A DNA stretch of 64,000 nt, taken from NCBI GenBank assembly GCA_930367205.1, contig OV884011.1:90133474-90197473 (forward strand), in the 5' to 3' direction. Below the pieces are notes generated by a model. That model had not been told where the DNA came from, searched no databases, and was given only the letters and a program-made list of their open reading frames with translations. Shown one piece after another: positions 55,175 through 64,000 of the stretch. Both the position numbers and the translations under genes were made by a program. The stretch comes from Acanthosoma haemorrhoidale (lineage: Eukaryota; Arthropoda; Insecta; Hemiptera; Acanthosomatidae). How positions within the stretch are numbered: the stretch's first letter is position 1; every line of letters begins with the position of its first letter.

Positions 55175-55500
55175 TTTTCCGAGTATGTTTGGTCTCTATT
55201 TTCCGAGTATGTTTGGTCTCATTTTTCCGAGTATGTTTGGTCTCTTTTATTATTAACTAAGATTGGTCCTGCTCCTCTGAAGGAGGTGGATTGTTTTATT
55301 ATTTTATTATTTAAATTATTATTATTAACTAAGATTGGTCCTGCTCCTATAAGGGAGGTGGATTGTTTTATTATTTTATTATTTAAATTATTATTATTAT
55401 TAAATAAGATTGGTCCTGCTCCTATAAGGGAGGTGGATTGTTTTATTATTTAAATTATTATTATCTAAAATTGTTCCTTTTTCTCTAAGGGAGGCAGATC
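55175..55500 (-). repeat. Two in-frame tandem repeat arrays in the G1 gag-protease linker
   Basis: Array 1: three 24-bp units (55175, 55199, 55223) encoding RDQTYSEN on the minus strand. Array 2: units starting 55252, 55324 and 55399 (72 and 75 bp) plus a partial one to about 55500, encoding Asn-rich text with QSTSxxGAGPILVN. All unit lengths are multiples of three, so expansion kept the frame. Confidence 0.85.
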
Positions 55501-55568
55501 GGTTTGTATTTGCCCCGAGTCTAAAAAATGGTTTTCCACGCGGTCTAGTCTCTCTTGTAATTCTTGGA

Positions 55569-56603
55569 TTATTTTGTCCTTGTCGTTTTCAATATAATGT
55601 GCTCTGTCACTAACGGTACGCATGGAATCTGTCTGTGGATAAGATGATTTTGTTGATTATTTATTGATTGGTTCTGTAATTGGTTTTGTCGCGGTTGATT
55701 GAAATAGTTTTGTTGTGCTAGTGGATTCCACTGTTGTTGGTAATTATATCGTTGTTGCTGTTGTTGTTGTTGGGGTTGTTGCGCGTCGTTATTGTTATAG
55801 CGGGGTTGGTATTGTTGTCTTTGGAAATTAGGGGTAAAGTTATTTCCCTTGTATCCCTGATAATTGTTATGTGGTCTTTGTCGGTATTGTTGTTGTGATT
55901 TATTAAATTGTTTATTATAATGTTGTCTCGGTTTTTCTTCTGTCGCGTCTTTATTGAATACTTGGTTCCCGTGTACTTGTTCTACTACGAATGAGGCTTC
56001 TTTCCTTAAAATGTTATACACGTCGTTTAAAGTCTTGTATCGTATGTGCTGTAAAAAGATTGCTATGGTAGGATGTAGGTTTTTGACGGCTTCTTGACTA
56101 ATGTCATTGTCGTAGCGCTCGATTTCTTGGTCTTTGTCTCGTATTTCATTGTCCGTGTATATTCTAGAGTAGAAATCGCCTCTTTTTATTTGTAGTCGTT
56201 CGATATATTCTATAGGGTTTTCGTTGTGTCGGGGTTTTGTGTTGGAGAGTTCGCGAGCTGATTGGCAAATTGATCGATTGTCCTGGTAGTGTCGTCTAAG
56301 AAATTCGATTAAGTCTATTACCGAGTTAAATTGTTTGTCGAATGTCGCGATTTTAGCGTTCCCTTCTAATTTTGTCTTTGCACACATAAGAATAAGTTCT
56401 TCGTTCCTTACTCGATTTGGATTATCAGCTTGACAAAATCTAGATAGTAAATAAGTTACATTATTTATGTATAATATTAAGTTTTCTGTATTCCCATTGT
56501 AAACTGGAATGAATGCGCAATCGCTATTTTTAATTTTCTCGTGTTCCATTTCTACGTTTGAATTTATATTTCTGATAGAGTTAAGTCTATCGACTAAAGA
56601 CAT
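55569..56603 (-). CDS. G1 gag, 344 residues
   Basis: ATG at 56603, opening MSLVDRLNSIRNINSNVEME. Central region FIPVYNGNTENLILYINNV, CAKTKLEGNAKIATFD and IEFLRRHYQDNRSICQ resembles gags of gypsy-type errantiviruses. The C-terminal 100 residues are Gln/Asn-rich, with a seven-Gln run, and contain no CCHC knuckle, as is usual for that group. The frame is open throughout and ends at 55569, in front of the linker repeats. It would form the particle core. Confidence 0.8.
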   Translation of the reverse strand: MSLVDRLNSIRNINSNVEMEHEKIKNSDCAFIPVYNGNTENLILYINNVTYLLSRFCQADNPNRVRNEELILMCAKTKLEGNAKIATFDKQFNSVIDLIEFLRRHYQDNRSICQSARELSNTKPRHNENPIEYIERLQIKRGDFYSRIYTDNEIRDKDQEIERYDNDISQEAVKNLHPTIAIFLQHIRYKTLNDVYNILRKEASFVVEQVHGNQVFNKDATEEKPRQHYNKQFNKSQQQYRQRPHNNYQGYKGNNFTPNFQRQQYQPRYNNNDAQQPQQQQQQQRYNYQQQWNPLAQQNYFNQPRQNQLQNQSINNQQNHLIHRQIPCVPLVTEHIILKTTRTK

Positions 56604-56847
56604 ATATGAAAAAATAAAAAATAAAATTTAGAAATAAAGGTCCTTTCTAAGGCTTCTTACAGCTCTGCAGGTTGCCAATGTTTCTTGACCTGAGCGTAGG
56701 ATATTTGCAACTATCGGCAGTTCCTCTTCTGAAGTCGGTTTGTTGAGCCCTTGCCCTACAGTGACGTCCTTCTTGTAGAGTGAAGACTGTTGAGTTCTAC
56801 TGGATCGTCTATGATCGAAATAAAAATCTCTGTTGTCTGAAATGCCC

Positions 56848-56869
56848 TCAGGTCCCTGTTTGGGTGCCA
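56848..56869 (-). promoter_or_regulatory. G1 primer-binding site, tRNA-Lys type with two CpG-to-CpA changes
   Basis: Minus strand TGGCACCCAAACAGGGACC plus TGA. It matches the complement of the tRNA-Lys(UUU) 3' end (TGGCGCCCGAACAGGGAC) except for G-to-A at two CpG positions. Lies directly inside the 5' LTR. Confidence 0.75.
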
Positions 56870-56980
56870 ATTAAAGCAGTTGCAAAGCTGTAGATCTTTT
56901 TAAAAAGGATTTTATTTAATTTACAATACACAAAGTTTTAAATAAAAGATTAAATGGCTAAGCTACTAAATGAATCACAG
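56870..56980 (-). repeat. G1 5' LTR, only the R/U5 end remains
   Basis: 56872-56980 matches 39411-39519 closely (attaaagcagttgcaaagct at the inner edge). The match stops at cacag, 56980, where LINE E begins. Confidence 0.85.
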
Positions 56981-57335
56981 ATGCGGGGGAAATCATGTCG
57001 GGTCGTACCGACAGTGCCCGTACAGGGTAAAACTTCTAGAGACGGCAGAGATAAAAAAGCAGGCACAGAATATTACAGCCTGGCCGAGAAGGGCCACATA
57101 CATGCCTGCCCCCCCCCCTCCACCACGACAGACTGGCTCCTATTCTCAGATGGCATCCGGAAACACCAGGGCTCCGGAAGTTCTCCCAGAGCCCCTACCT
57201 CAACCTACTAACAGTAATAATGATGCCTTGATGGGCAGTATGATAAACATGTTGAGCAGCATGACCGCTGCCATGAATAAACTCACCGAGGCGGTAACGC
57301 AGATGATGTCAGAATTCAAAAAATCAAACATCTAA
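56981..57335 (+). pseudogene. J2 ORF1 C-terminal part, copy E
   Basis: The frame (open from 56970, the first codons being LTR) encodes the last zinc knuckle (CGGNHVGSYRQC), a basic stretch, a proline-rich segment and a helical tail (MINMLSSMTAAMNKLTEAV), ending in TAA at 57333-57335. The ORF2 ATG follows with no gap and in the same frame. Confidence 0.8.
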
Positions 57336-58085
57336 ATGACGGGGCACGTAATTTTAAATTACAACGTCTGCGGCCTTCGGCCCAAACAAGCCGACGTAGA
57401 AGTAATTCTACGGTGCCATTCGCCAGACGTTGTCGTTCTCACCGATACCCGGTTGAAGAAAATACACTTCTGCCGCTTCCCGGGTTATACTGCCTACCGC
57501 CAAGACACCGAAACTATCTCTGGAGGAGTAGCGGTGTTAGTTAAAAACGGAATATACTGTAGGAGACTGCCCCCACCCGTCAGCCTAGGCCCCGACCAAT
57601 ACATAGTTACGCTCCAGCTACGGCTCACGAACAACATCATCGTGTCAGGAGTCTACAGAAGACCGAGAGCCGTCTGCGACCCGTATAAGCTCCTGCTAAC
57701 TACGATAGCTCATGACCGAAGGAACGTCATCGTGGGTGACCTAAATGCGAACCACAGCTGGTGGAGCAGTACTACGGCAAACGCCCTAGGCCGTTACATC
57801 ACTAAAACTCCATTTACGGTCATCCACCCAGGATTGCCGACCTTCCGTCATTTCGCTAACCCAGACAGAACCCCCACGCCTGACCTGCTCCTGACACAAC
57901 AGCCACACCGGATGCTCCGCCTTAGATTTCACCACCTCCGACCACCGGCCTGATCTCTATGAACTAGAAGGCGACATGCTAGAGCCGCCTGCTTCTAGGT
58001 ATAAGTACGATGAGGCCAAGTAGGACCTCTACAAGAATCTTATCAAGACCGACTTGCCCACAATCACGCCCCTGAGACACACTCC
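57336..58085 (+). pseudogene. J2 ORF2 endonuclease, copy E
   Basis: ATG 57336 opens MTGHVILNYNVCGLRPKQAD, the native start that copy B lacks. Motifs: VVLTDTRLKK, GDLNANHSWW and, after a frameshift near 57911, the TTSDHRP region. A stop falls at about 58021 (KW to K-stop). It ends where F is inserted. Confidence 0.85.
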
Positions 58086-58090
58086 AGCTA

Positions 58091-60535
58091 GAGGGAAGAC
58101 TAGTGGACGACAACTGGGCTATCCTAGGGGATGATCCCATGCCTAGCATTTGGATGGCCGTGACAGTAAGGTAGCGTCCCTCACTGCGGCCATGAGGGAC
58201 GTTTCAGAAGCGACCCTCCAGCGAAGGAAGCCCAGGAAAAGGTGTAACCCATGGTGGACGCTCGCCCTTACATCGGCCAAGAGAGAGCTCTACAGGGCGA
58301 GGCGAGCGTTCCATAAGTGTAGGAACCAGCAAGTTCGGGAGGCCTTACAGGCCCGACACAGGTCCCTCCGGAAGGAATACGTGAAGAAGATAGAGTTTAC
58401 CCGGAGGGAAACCCGGGACGAGTTCGTCCAACGCGAGTCGGAGAAGAACCCCTGGGGTATTCCGTACCGAGTGGCGATGGCCAGGGGTGGCCAGTCCAAG
58501 ACACTCGCCGCGCTGAAGAGCGGAGATTGGCAGGCTACCTCCCCGGAAGAAGCAGCGACCTTTTACATGGAGGAGACATACCCCAGGGATCTAGAAGAAG
58601 ACGACTCGCCTGAAGACTCTCGGGTATGATCCCTGACAGAGGCCCCCCCCAGGCACGGACCTGCACCCACCATGGGACATCTGGGACCTGCGCATCACCG
58701 TGCAGAAGCAGAAGACCGGAAGAGCTCCAGGACTGGACGAGATCGACATGACCATGATCAAGGCGTCGTGTCCACTCATAGAGAGGAGGCTGCTCGAGAT
58801 AATGAATGAGTGTCTCGACCACGGGAGATTCCCGAGCCAATGGAAGAGAACGGAGCTCAGACTCATTCCGAAGGGAGCCGACCGGGACCTGACAGCTACC
58901 AAGAGCTACAGGCCCATCAGCCTCCTCCCAGTCCTGGAGAGACTCATGCACACGGCGTTGTGGCAGACCTTCGAGAAGGTGGACCACCCAAGACAGTACG
59001 GCTCCTGCAAGGGCAGGAGCACAGCTGATGCCTTGGATAAGATAAGGCACGACATGGCGACTCGCTCCAAGTACGCGCTGCTGGTCACATTTGACATCTC
59101 CTCTGTTTTTGACAGGGTGTGGTAGCCCTACGTCATGAGGGAATTGCAGGAGCTGGAAACCCCGAGCAATTTATATGAGCTCGTGGGCAGCTACCTTAGC
59201 GGACGTAGGGCGGTCATCAGAGGAGTGTCCTACGACATCGAAGCACCGGTGGAGCGAGGGTGTCTCCCAAGGCTCAGTTCTGGGCCCTGCCCATTGGAAG
59301 TTAGTGTTTAACAAGGTCCTCGTGACCCTAGAAGAGCGTGGGTTCTCCGCGGTGGCATATGTGGACGACCTTGCGGCGACCATCGTGGGGAATTCACGAG
59401 CCGAGGTAGTAAGAAGAGCGTGCGCCTGTGCCAATTTGGTCAAGGAGTGATGCGCAGAATGAAGATGACCATGGTTGCGGAGAAAACAACAGCAACGTTG
59501 GTATGGGGCAAGATGGACCGTGCCCACCCTATGTGGTTATAAATAAAAGGAAGAAGAGTTAGGGTGGGCACGGAAGTAACGTACCTGGGGGGTGAGACTG
59601 GGGAAAAGATTAAGCCTCTCTCCCCGCATCAAATACCTCAGAGACAGAGTCGTTAAAGTGAGTAACTCCTTCGCGAGGATAGGGGCGATGTGGGGAGTCA
59701 AGTTCCCAGTCTCAAGAACCCTCTACTAGGCAGTCATCTTGGGGATCATCAGGTACGCCTCGCAGTCATGGTCGGCACACCTTAACAAGGGCCAGACGCA
59801 CGCCCTGAAGAGGATTCAGAGAGCGGCTTTGATAAGAGTCACGAGGATCTATAGGACGGTGTCTCAGGACGCGGGGTGGAGGTATTGGCAGCGGCGGCAC
59901 CAGTACACCTGGTCCTCCTGGAGCAGCGCCTCAGGTCGAAGATGAAGAGAGGGCACATTGAAGATCTTCCACCTCCCCTACGGAGAAGAATTGAGGAAGA
60001 GCCCGGGAGGTGGAAGGCCCTCATAGGCGAATGGACAATAAAGGCCTGGGGGCGCCAGATGGACTGACACGAACAAGGGGAGCACCCTGAGGAAGTACTT
60101 CCTCTAAGTCCAGGACAGACTGAGGGTAAGTTGGGTCTACCCGGATTATTGGGTGTCACAAGTGCTCACAGGACACGGCGGATTCCGTGCCAGGCTGTAT
60201 GAATACAAGAGGGCAGAAAACAGGTCCTGCCCCCATTGCGGAGAGAGCGATACTGCGGAGCACGTCGTGCTCTCTTGTCATGCACTGGAACCGGCTAGAG
60301 CACGGCTGCTCCGCACGCTAGGAGAGTACAGCCTGGGCGAGTCTGACCTGCCGTTGCTGGTGAATGACGAAGCAAGAAACACCGCGTTCTGCAGATTCGT
60401 CGGGGAGTGGAAAAGGGTTCAAGGCTCCGGGCACTTTACTATATCCAGGGGGGTGGCGCGGGGTGATCAGCCGTGTCATCGGGAAGGCTCCCCGAAGCCA
60501 ACGATGTATCGCCGGTTCCAGAGGAGTCACTGTAA

Positions 60536-60581
<46 letters not shown>

Positions 60582-60650
60582 GGACTGAGAAGTATATGGT
60601 ATAGAAATAAGTTTAGTTATAGGGGGATGGAGGATGCACACCCCATGTAA
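58091..60650 (+). pseudogene. F reverse transcriptase ORF (broken)
   Basis: R1-type layout: a linker with NPWWTLALTSAKRELYRARR (58250), then RT: TGRAPGLDEIDM (58720), YRPISLLPVLERL (58905), SVFDRVW followed by TAG (59104-59125), GSVLGPAHWKLVFN (59275) and AVAYVDDLAATIV (59355, catalytic box). Then a C-terminal domain with a CCHC finger, CPHCGESDTAEHVVLSCH (60230-60285), typical of R1-clade proteins. Frames change near 58630, 59125, 59255, 59450 and 59940. The endonuclease is missing by 5' truncation. The (TA)n tract falls near the ORF end. Confidence 0.85.
60539..60577. repeat. (TA)n microsatellite in F
   Basis: Perfect TA repeat over about 38 bp at the end of the F coding region. Confidence 0.95.
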
Positions 60651-61056
60651 ATATAGTTTTAAGTATAGGTAACACGGATCCAAAATTGTTAATAGTATTA
60701 AGATAACTAGCAATAAGGAAAAAAAAAATAATAAAAAATAAATAATAATAAAAAAAAAATGTATATATAGCTAGTTTAGGATTTGTAAATATATTATTAG
60801 AGGTGTTTGTTTCTTTTCTATTTACTTTAGTTTTGTGTTTTCTTCTTTCTTTTTATATATTATTATCATGTGTTTTTTTTGAGAATAAATGGAACAAAAC
60901 AGAATAACCGAAGGAGGGCTGACCGGTGCAACAATCCCATTGCAGCGGAATACGCGCACCACAGGCTACGTAACCCCACGAGCCCGGTTGACGGGCTTGT
61001 AGCGCAAGCCCGTTTGAGGCTCAGCCTCAAATAGGGCGAAAAAAAAAAAAAAAAAA

Positions 61057-62778
61057 GCTACAGAACGTCATCGATCGAGCTGCCGAAATTTTCTCCGAAG
61101 CCCCCTTCTCTGAGAAAACCTCCGGATCACATCCTACAATTGATTAGACAGCGTAATAACATCAAGAACAGGTGGTTTAGGACCAAAAACAGGGACTTAA
61201 AACCGGTTTTAAATGCTCTCACAAACCAAGTTAAGTCCCTGATGGCCAAGTGGAAAAATTCGATTTGGGAAGATCGCCTCGCCAGTCTCCACGGTAACCA
61301 CAAGCAATTGTGGAAGCTTGTGAAGACCTGCAGGTACAAAAAGAACGGTGTAAGGCTGGCCGTGAACGGGCAGTTCATTCCCACCACCAAACAAGCGGAC
61401 ATCTTAGCGGCCCATTATGAGGAAGTCAGTCGAGCCAATAGGAGCCCTCGCCCCCCCCCCTCCCCACCACTACCGAAATCTACACCTCACACCGACAATG
61501 CGCTGCATTCATTCGAAGAACGACCGGCAAGAAGGCCCCAGGTCAGGATTCCATCCAGAACATCCTACTCAAGCAGCTGCCGAGGAAAAGAATCTCATTC
61601 ATAACGAACGTGTTGAACTCCTGCTTCAGGCTGAACTATTTCCCCCAGAACTGATAGTACGCTGTAGTGGTCCCTCTTCTGAAACCAGCGAAAAGCGGTT
61701 ATGAGCCATCTCATTACCGCCCCATCAGTCTGCTGACTCAACTCTCGAAGCTGTTCGAGAGAATCATCCATATACATCTCCCGTGGCCACTGCGAGTCAC
61801 AAGAAGTCATCCCACCAGAGCAGACTGGTTTCAGCACAGGCTTAAGTGCGAACAACAACCTGGTGAGATTGCTCTCGAACACCAAGTCGCATCGAACGTC
61901 CGGAGCAACAGAGCTACCGCTATGATTTCACTGGACTGTTCGAAAGCTTTCGAATTTGTGGACCACTACATCCTACTCCAACGTCTGAGGGAATATGAAT
62001 TCTCGGATCAGCTGCAGAACCTGATGAGATCCTATCTTACAGGCAGAACTTTTTCGGTTCGTATAGGCACTACGTCTACGACCCGAAGAAATTACACTGC
62101 CGGTGTCCCCCAAGGATCGGTGCTAGGCCCCCTGCTGTTCAACATTTACACCGCCCACATCGTAGGAGCCTCGTTCCCCAACTGCGAGGTATCGGCGTAT
62201 GCAGACGATATAGGTGTTTACAGCACCAGCATCAATCCCACCAGAGCCCTGAAATTCGCTGAGAGCGCCAGTCAACAGATCGCCGAGAAACTCGATGCCG
62301 TCCATATTAAAGTCAACCCGGCCAAGACGCAAGGAATTATATTCACCTATAAATCCGGAAGAAAGAAGCTCCCAAAATCCTTCGTCTTAGACGGCAAAGA
62401 GTGCCCTGGAAGAAACAAGCTATGCTACCTTGGGATTACCCTCGGTAGACACTTGTCGTTCACAACACATCTCGGCAAGACGTTAAAGAGTGTTAGGAAG
62501 AAATTCTTCAGCCTCGGACACCTACTTTACAGCCCGGCTTTATCGGTACGCCTCAAGCTGCTGATATACCAGATCGTCCTAAGACCTGCTTTGATGTATG
62601 GGACCCCTCTCTTCAAGTATCTGACTCCTAACACTCTCAAAACGCTCCAGCAATTTCAGAACAGAGTTCTCCGCACCTCCCTCAAACATACCCCGCTCGA
62701 CCGAATGAAGGCAGACGGGATACATAAAAAAATTGAAGTGCTCACCATTCAAGATTTCATCAAGAGAAGGAACATTAA
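61057..62778 (+). pseudogene. J2 copy E, RT half of ORF2
   Basis: Resumes with the codons LQNVIDRAAEIFSEAPF and runs parallel to copy B: IRQRNNIKNRWFRTKNRD, a shift near 61440 (C9 run), shifts at 61600-61670, HYRPISLLTQLSKLFER, SLDCSKAFEFVDH, GVPQGSVLGPLLFN, SAYADDIGVYS (catalytic ADD intact, about 62200) and FFSLGHLLYSPALSV. At 62778 (IKRRNIK) it is cut and joined to gypsy RT of P5. Confidence 0.9.
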
Positions 62779-64000
62779 GAGATTAAGAGATTTTAGGTTA
62801 AAACTTTCAAAAAACAAATCGTCACTGGGGTACGAGCAGATTAATTTTTTAGGGCATAGAATCTCTCAGGAAGGGGTTCAACCAGACTCAACGAAAGTGG
62901 AAGTGATCCAGAAAATGGAGATGCCAAAAGACGTACAAGGGATTCGGAGATTACTGGGAACGCTCAATTACTACCGCCGTTTTGTGCCGGACATGGTAGA
63001 ATACATGGTACCTATTAACAACTTACTACGGAAAGGAGCATGGATAATGATCACGAGAGCAGAATATCCGCAAATGCTTGGCGCGTTTGCAGGAGGCGCC
63101 GATTTTAGCTTTCCCTAACTTCGAGAAGGAGTTCAAAATCACCACCAACGCAAGCGACTATGCCTTGGGGGCAGTATTGTCACAGGCAGGTGGGGACGGG
63201 GAAAGACCGGTGGCTTACGTGAGCAGATGCCTGACGGACACGGAGGCGCGGTACAGCGCTCTGGAACGAGAACTCCTCGGGATATTATGGGCTATTGGGC
63301 ACTTCCGTCCGTATGTATATGGCAGAAGGTTTCAAATACATACGGACCACCGACTTCCTCAATGGGTTTGAAAACTTAAAGAATCATCCGCGAGAGTAAC
63401 AGGGGAAATAATTCTTAGCGCAATACACTCTGGATATTGTATATAAACCAGGGAAAGACAACGTCGTGGCAGAGTGACTGTCGCGCGCTATTATGGTAAA
63501 CTCCATAGAGGAAGGGGAATCTTCGAGCGGAATGAGGCAATTTATTGAGGAATGGACGCCTGGAGAAGCGGGCAGGAGTAACATGTGGGAAGATAGAGAC
63601 AGAAGTGCGGACCCACCATCAGACGAGTCTATAGGGGAGAGACCGCGGGATATGGAGACAACGGATGAAATCATCAATGATAAGCGGAGGCAGAACATTT
63701 GGAAAACACAAACATCAGGTACTCTGAAAATACTCCATAGTACGTACGTACGGTAGGAGTCAGTTCATGACGATTTGGTCACCACCGGGAGTTCGGGGAG
63801 ATCAAATTTGTCAGGCTCTGAAGGACGTGTCAAAACCTGGCAAAACACACCATTTATTCGTAGGCAACACGACCGTGTGGGACAAAATTAAAAAGCTGTG
63901 GCAAAAAGAGCTTTTGGGGGTGGATCGCTCGTACATTCGGTGTCTTTCCGCAGTCCAGAACCTGCGTGACTAGGAGCAGCAACGCGAGGTAACACTGGCA
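62779..64000 (+). pseudogene. P5, P-lineage gypsy pol: RT thumb, RNase H, integrase start; runs off the window
   Basis: Frame continues from E: KSSLGYEQINFLGHRISQEG, IRRLLGTLNYYRRFVPDM (RT thumb/connection). RNase H in the next frame (63078-63371): KITTNASDYALGAVLSQ, where the first catalytic Asp is Asn (AAC, 63147-63149), AYVSRCLTDTEARYSALERE and FQIHTDHRLPQW. Then YKPGKDNVVAE-stop-LSRAIM, an acidic linker (63493-63756) and an integrase N-terminal part (63767-63973) with WDKIKKLWQKELLG. Close to the P2 pieces at 30380-31610 and to P4. Confidence 0.8.

Larger units (their letters stand above)
39409..56980 (-). mobile_element. G1, env-bearing errantivirus-like gypsy element, host of two nested insertions
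   Basis: Minus-strand order: 5' LTR piece and primer site (56980-56848), gag (56603-55569), protease, RT start (54812-54357), [G2 inserted], RT middle (48233-47870), [LINE C inserted], RNase H (43150-42451), integrase (42097-41040), env (41106-39617), 3' LTR (39655-39409). Gag, pol and env in this order, with a separate env, place it with insect errantivirus-like elements. Both insertions break pol, and env and pol carry their own stops. It sits in the TA tract of P4. Confidence 0.85.
56981..58090 (+). mobile_element. J2 copy E, 5' part: ORF1 tail and endonuclease
   Basis: A 5'-truncated J2 LINE inserted in the G1 LTR. It carries the end of ORF1, then ORF2 up to about 58085, where R1-like element F is inserted; the rest of E resumes at 61057. 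Compared with copy B it lacks about 24 bp just before the F insertion. Confidence 0.85.
58091..61056 (+). mobile_element. F, R1-clade LINE, 5'-truncated, inserted in LINE E
   Basis: Ends with an A18 tail (61039-61056). AGCTA occurs on both sides (58086-58090 and 61056-61060), a possible short target duplication. The sequence before and after belongs to J2 ORF2 and is contiguous in copy B apart from 24 bp. The 3' UTR includes a (TA)n tract, A-rich blocks (60719-60760) and a GC-rich end with a gaggctcagcctc hairpin (61016-61029). Confidence 0.85.

Overview
The window is nuclear DNA of an arthropod, most likely an insect. It carries no bacterial-type operons, tRNA or rRNA genes. It is an AT-rich host background crowded with retrotransposons of types typical of insects: Jockey-clade and R1-clade non-LTR elements, and several Ty3/gypsy LTR elements, one with a baculovirus-F/errantivirus-like envelope gene. 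The species cannot be named from sequence alone. Almost every coding stretch is retroelement protein, mostly broken by stops, frameshifts or nesting. The best candidate for host coding sequence is one short exon-like reading frame at 27389-27641 (minus).

Local labels (mine). J1 is a Jockey-clade LINE family: copies A (1-3238, +), D (10025-12262, +, internally deleted) and C (about 43165-47866, +), plus isolated 3' ends at 7887-7944 (-) and 8309-8577 (+). J2 is a second Jockey-like family: B (13758-16729, -, young) and E (56981-62778, +). R1-like is F (58091-61056, +), inserted in E, plus a scrap at 5483-5613 (-). Gypsy elements are G1 (39409-56980, -, env-bearing, tRNA-Lys-type primer site), G2 (48234-54303, -, complete with LTRs, inside G1), G3 (3465-5415, -) and G4 (about 6780-13560, -). 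G5 is an orphan gag with a coiled-coil repeat array (19912-21430, +). The P lineage of gypsy elements, with a tRNA-Phe primer site, has five pieces: P1 (33521-34995, -), P2 (29983-33520, -), P3 (34996-37062, +), P4 (37063-39357, -) and P5 (62779-64000, +).

Layout. 1-13.6 kb: J1-A, G3, an R1 scrap, then G4 broken by J1-D and J1 3' ends. 13.7-16.7 kb: J2-B with a 52-nt poly(A) tail and a 10-bp target duplication. 16.7-30 kb: AT-rich, mostly unassigned DNA holding an inverted repeat, the coiled-coil gag array, a minisatellite, a candidate copia-type LTR and the exon-like frame. 30-39 kb: P-lineage fragments, two of them joined head to head through an LTR palindrome, and one carrying a 761-bp solo LTR. 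39.4-57 kb: G1, with C and G2 inserted in its pol gene. 57-64 kb: E inserted in the LTR of G1, F inserted in E, and P5 joined to the broken end of E.

Relative ages from nesting: P4 predates G1 (G1 sits in the TA tract of the P4 LTR). G1 predates C, G2 and E. E predates F. B is among the youngest, with an uninterrupted reading frame and intact target duplication. The least expected signals are: (1) a gag-like protein with about sixteen 21-residue coiled-coil repeats; (2) J1 ORF1 and ORF2 lying in the same frame, separated only by a UAA codon, with no AUG at the start of ORF2; (3) the head-to-head P-lineage LTR palindrome; (4) an env-bearing element inserted in the TATA tract of another element's LTR.
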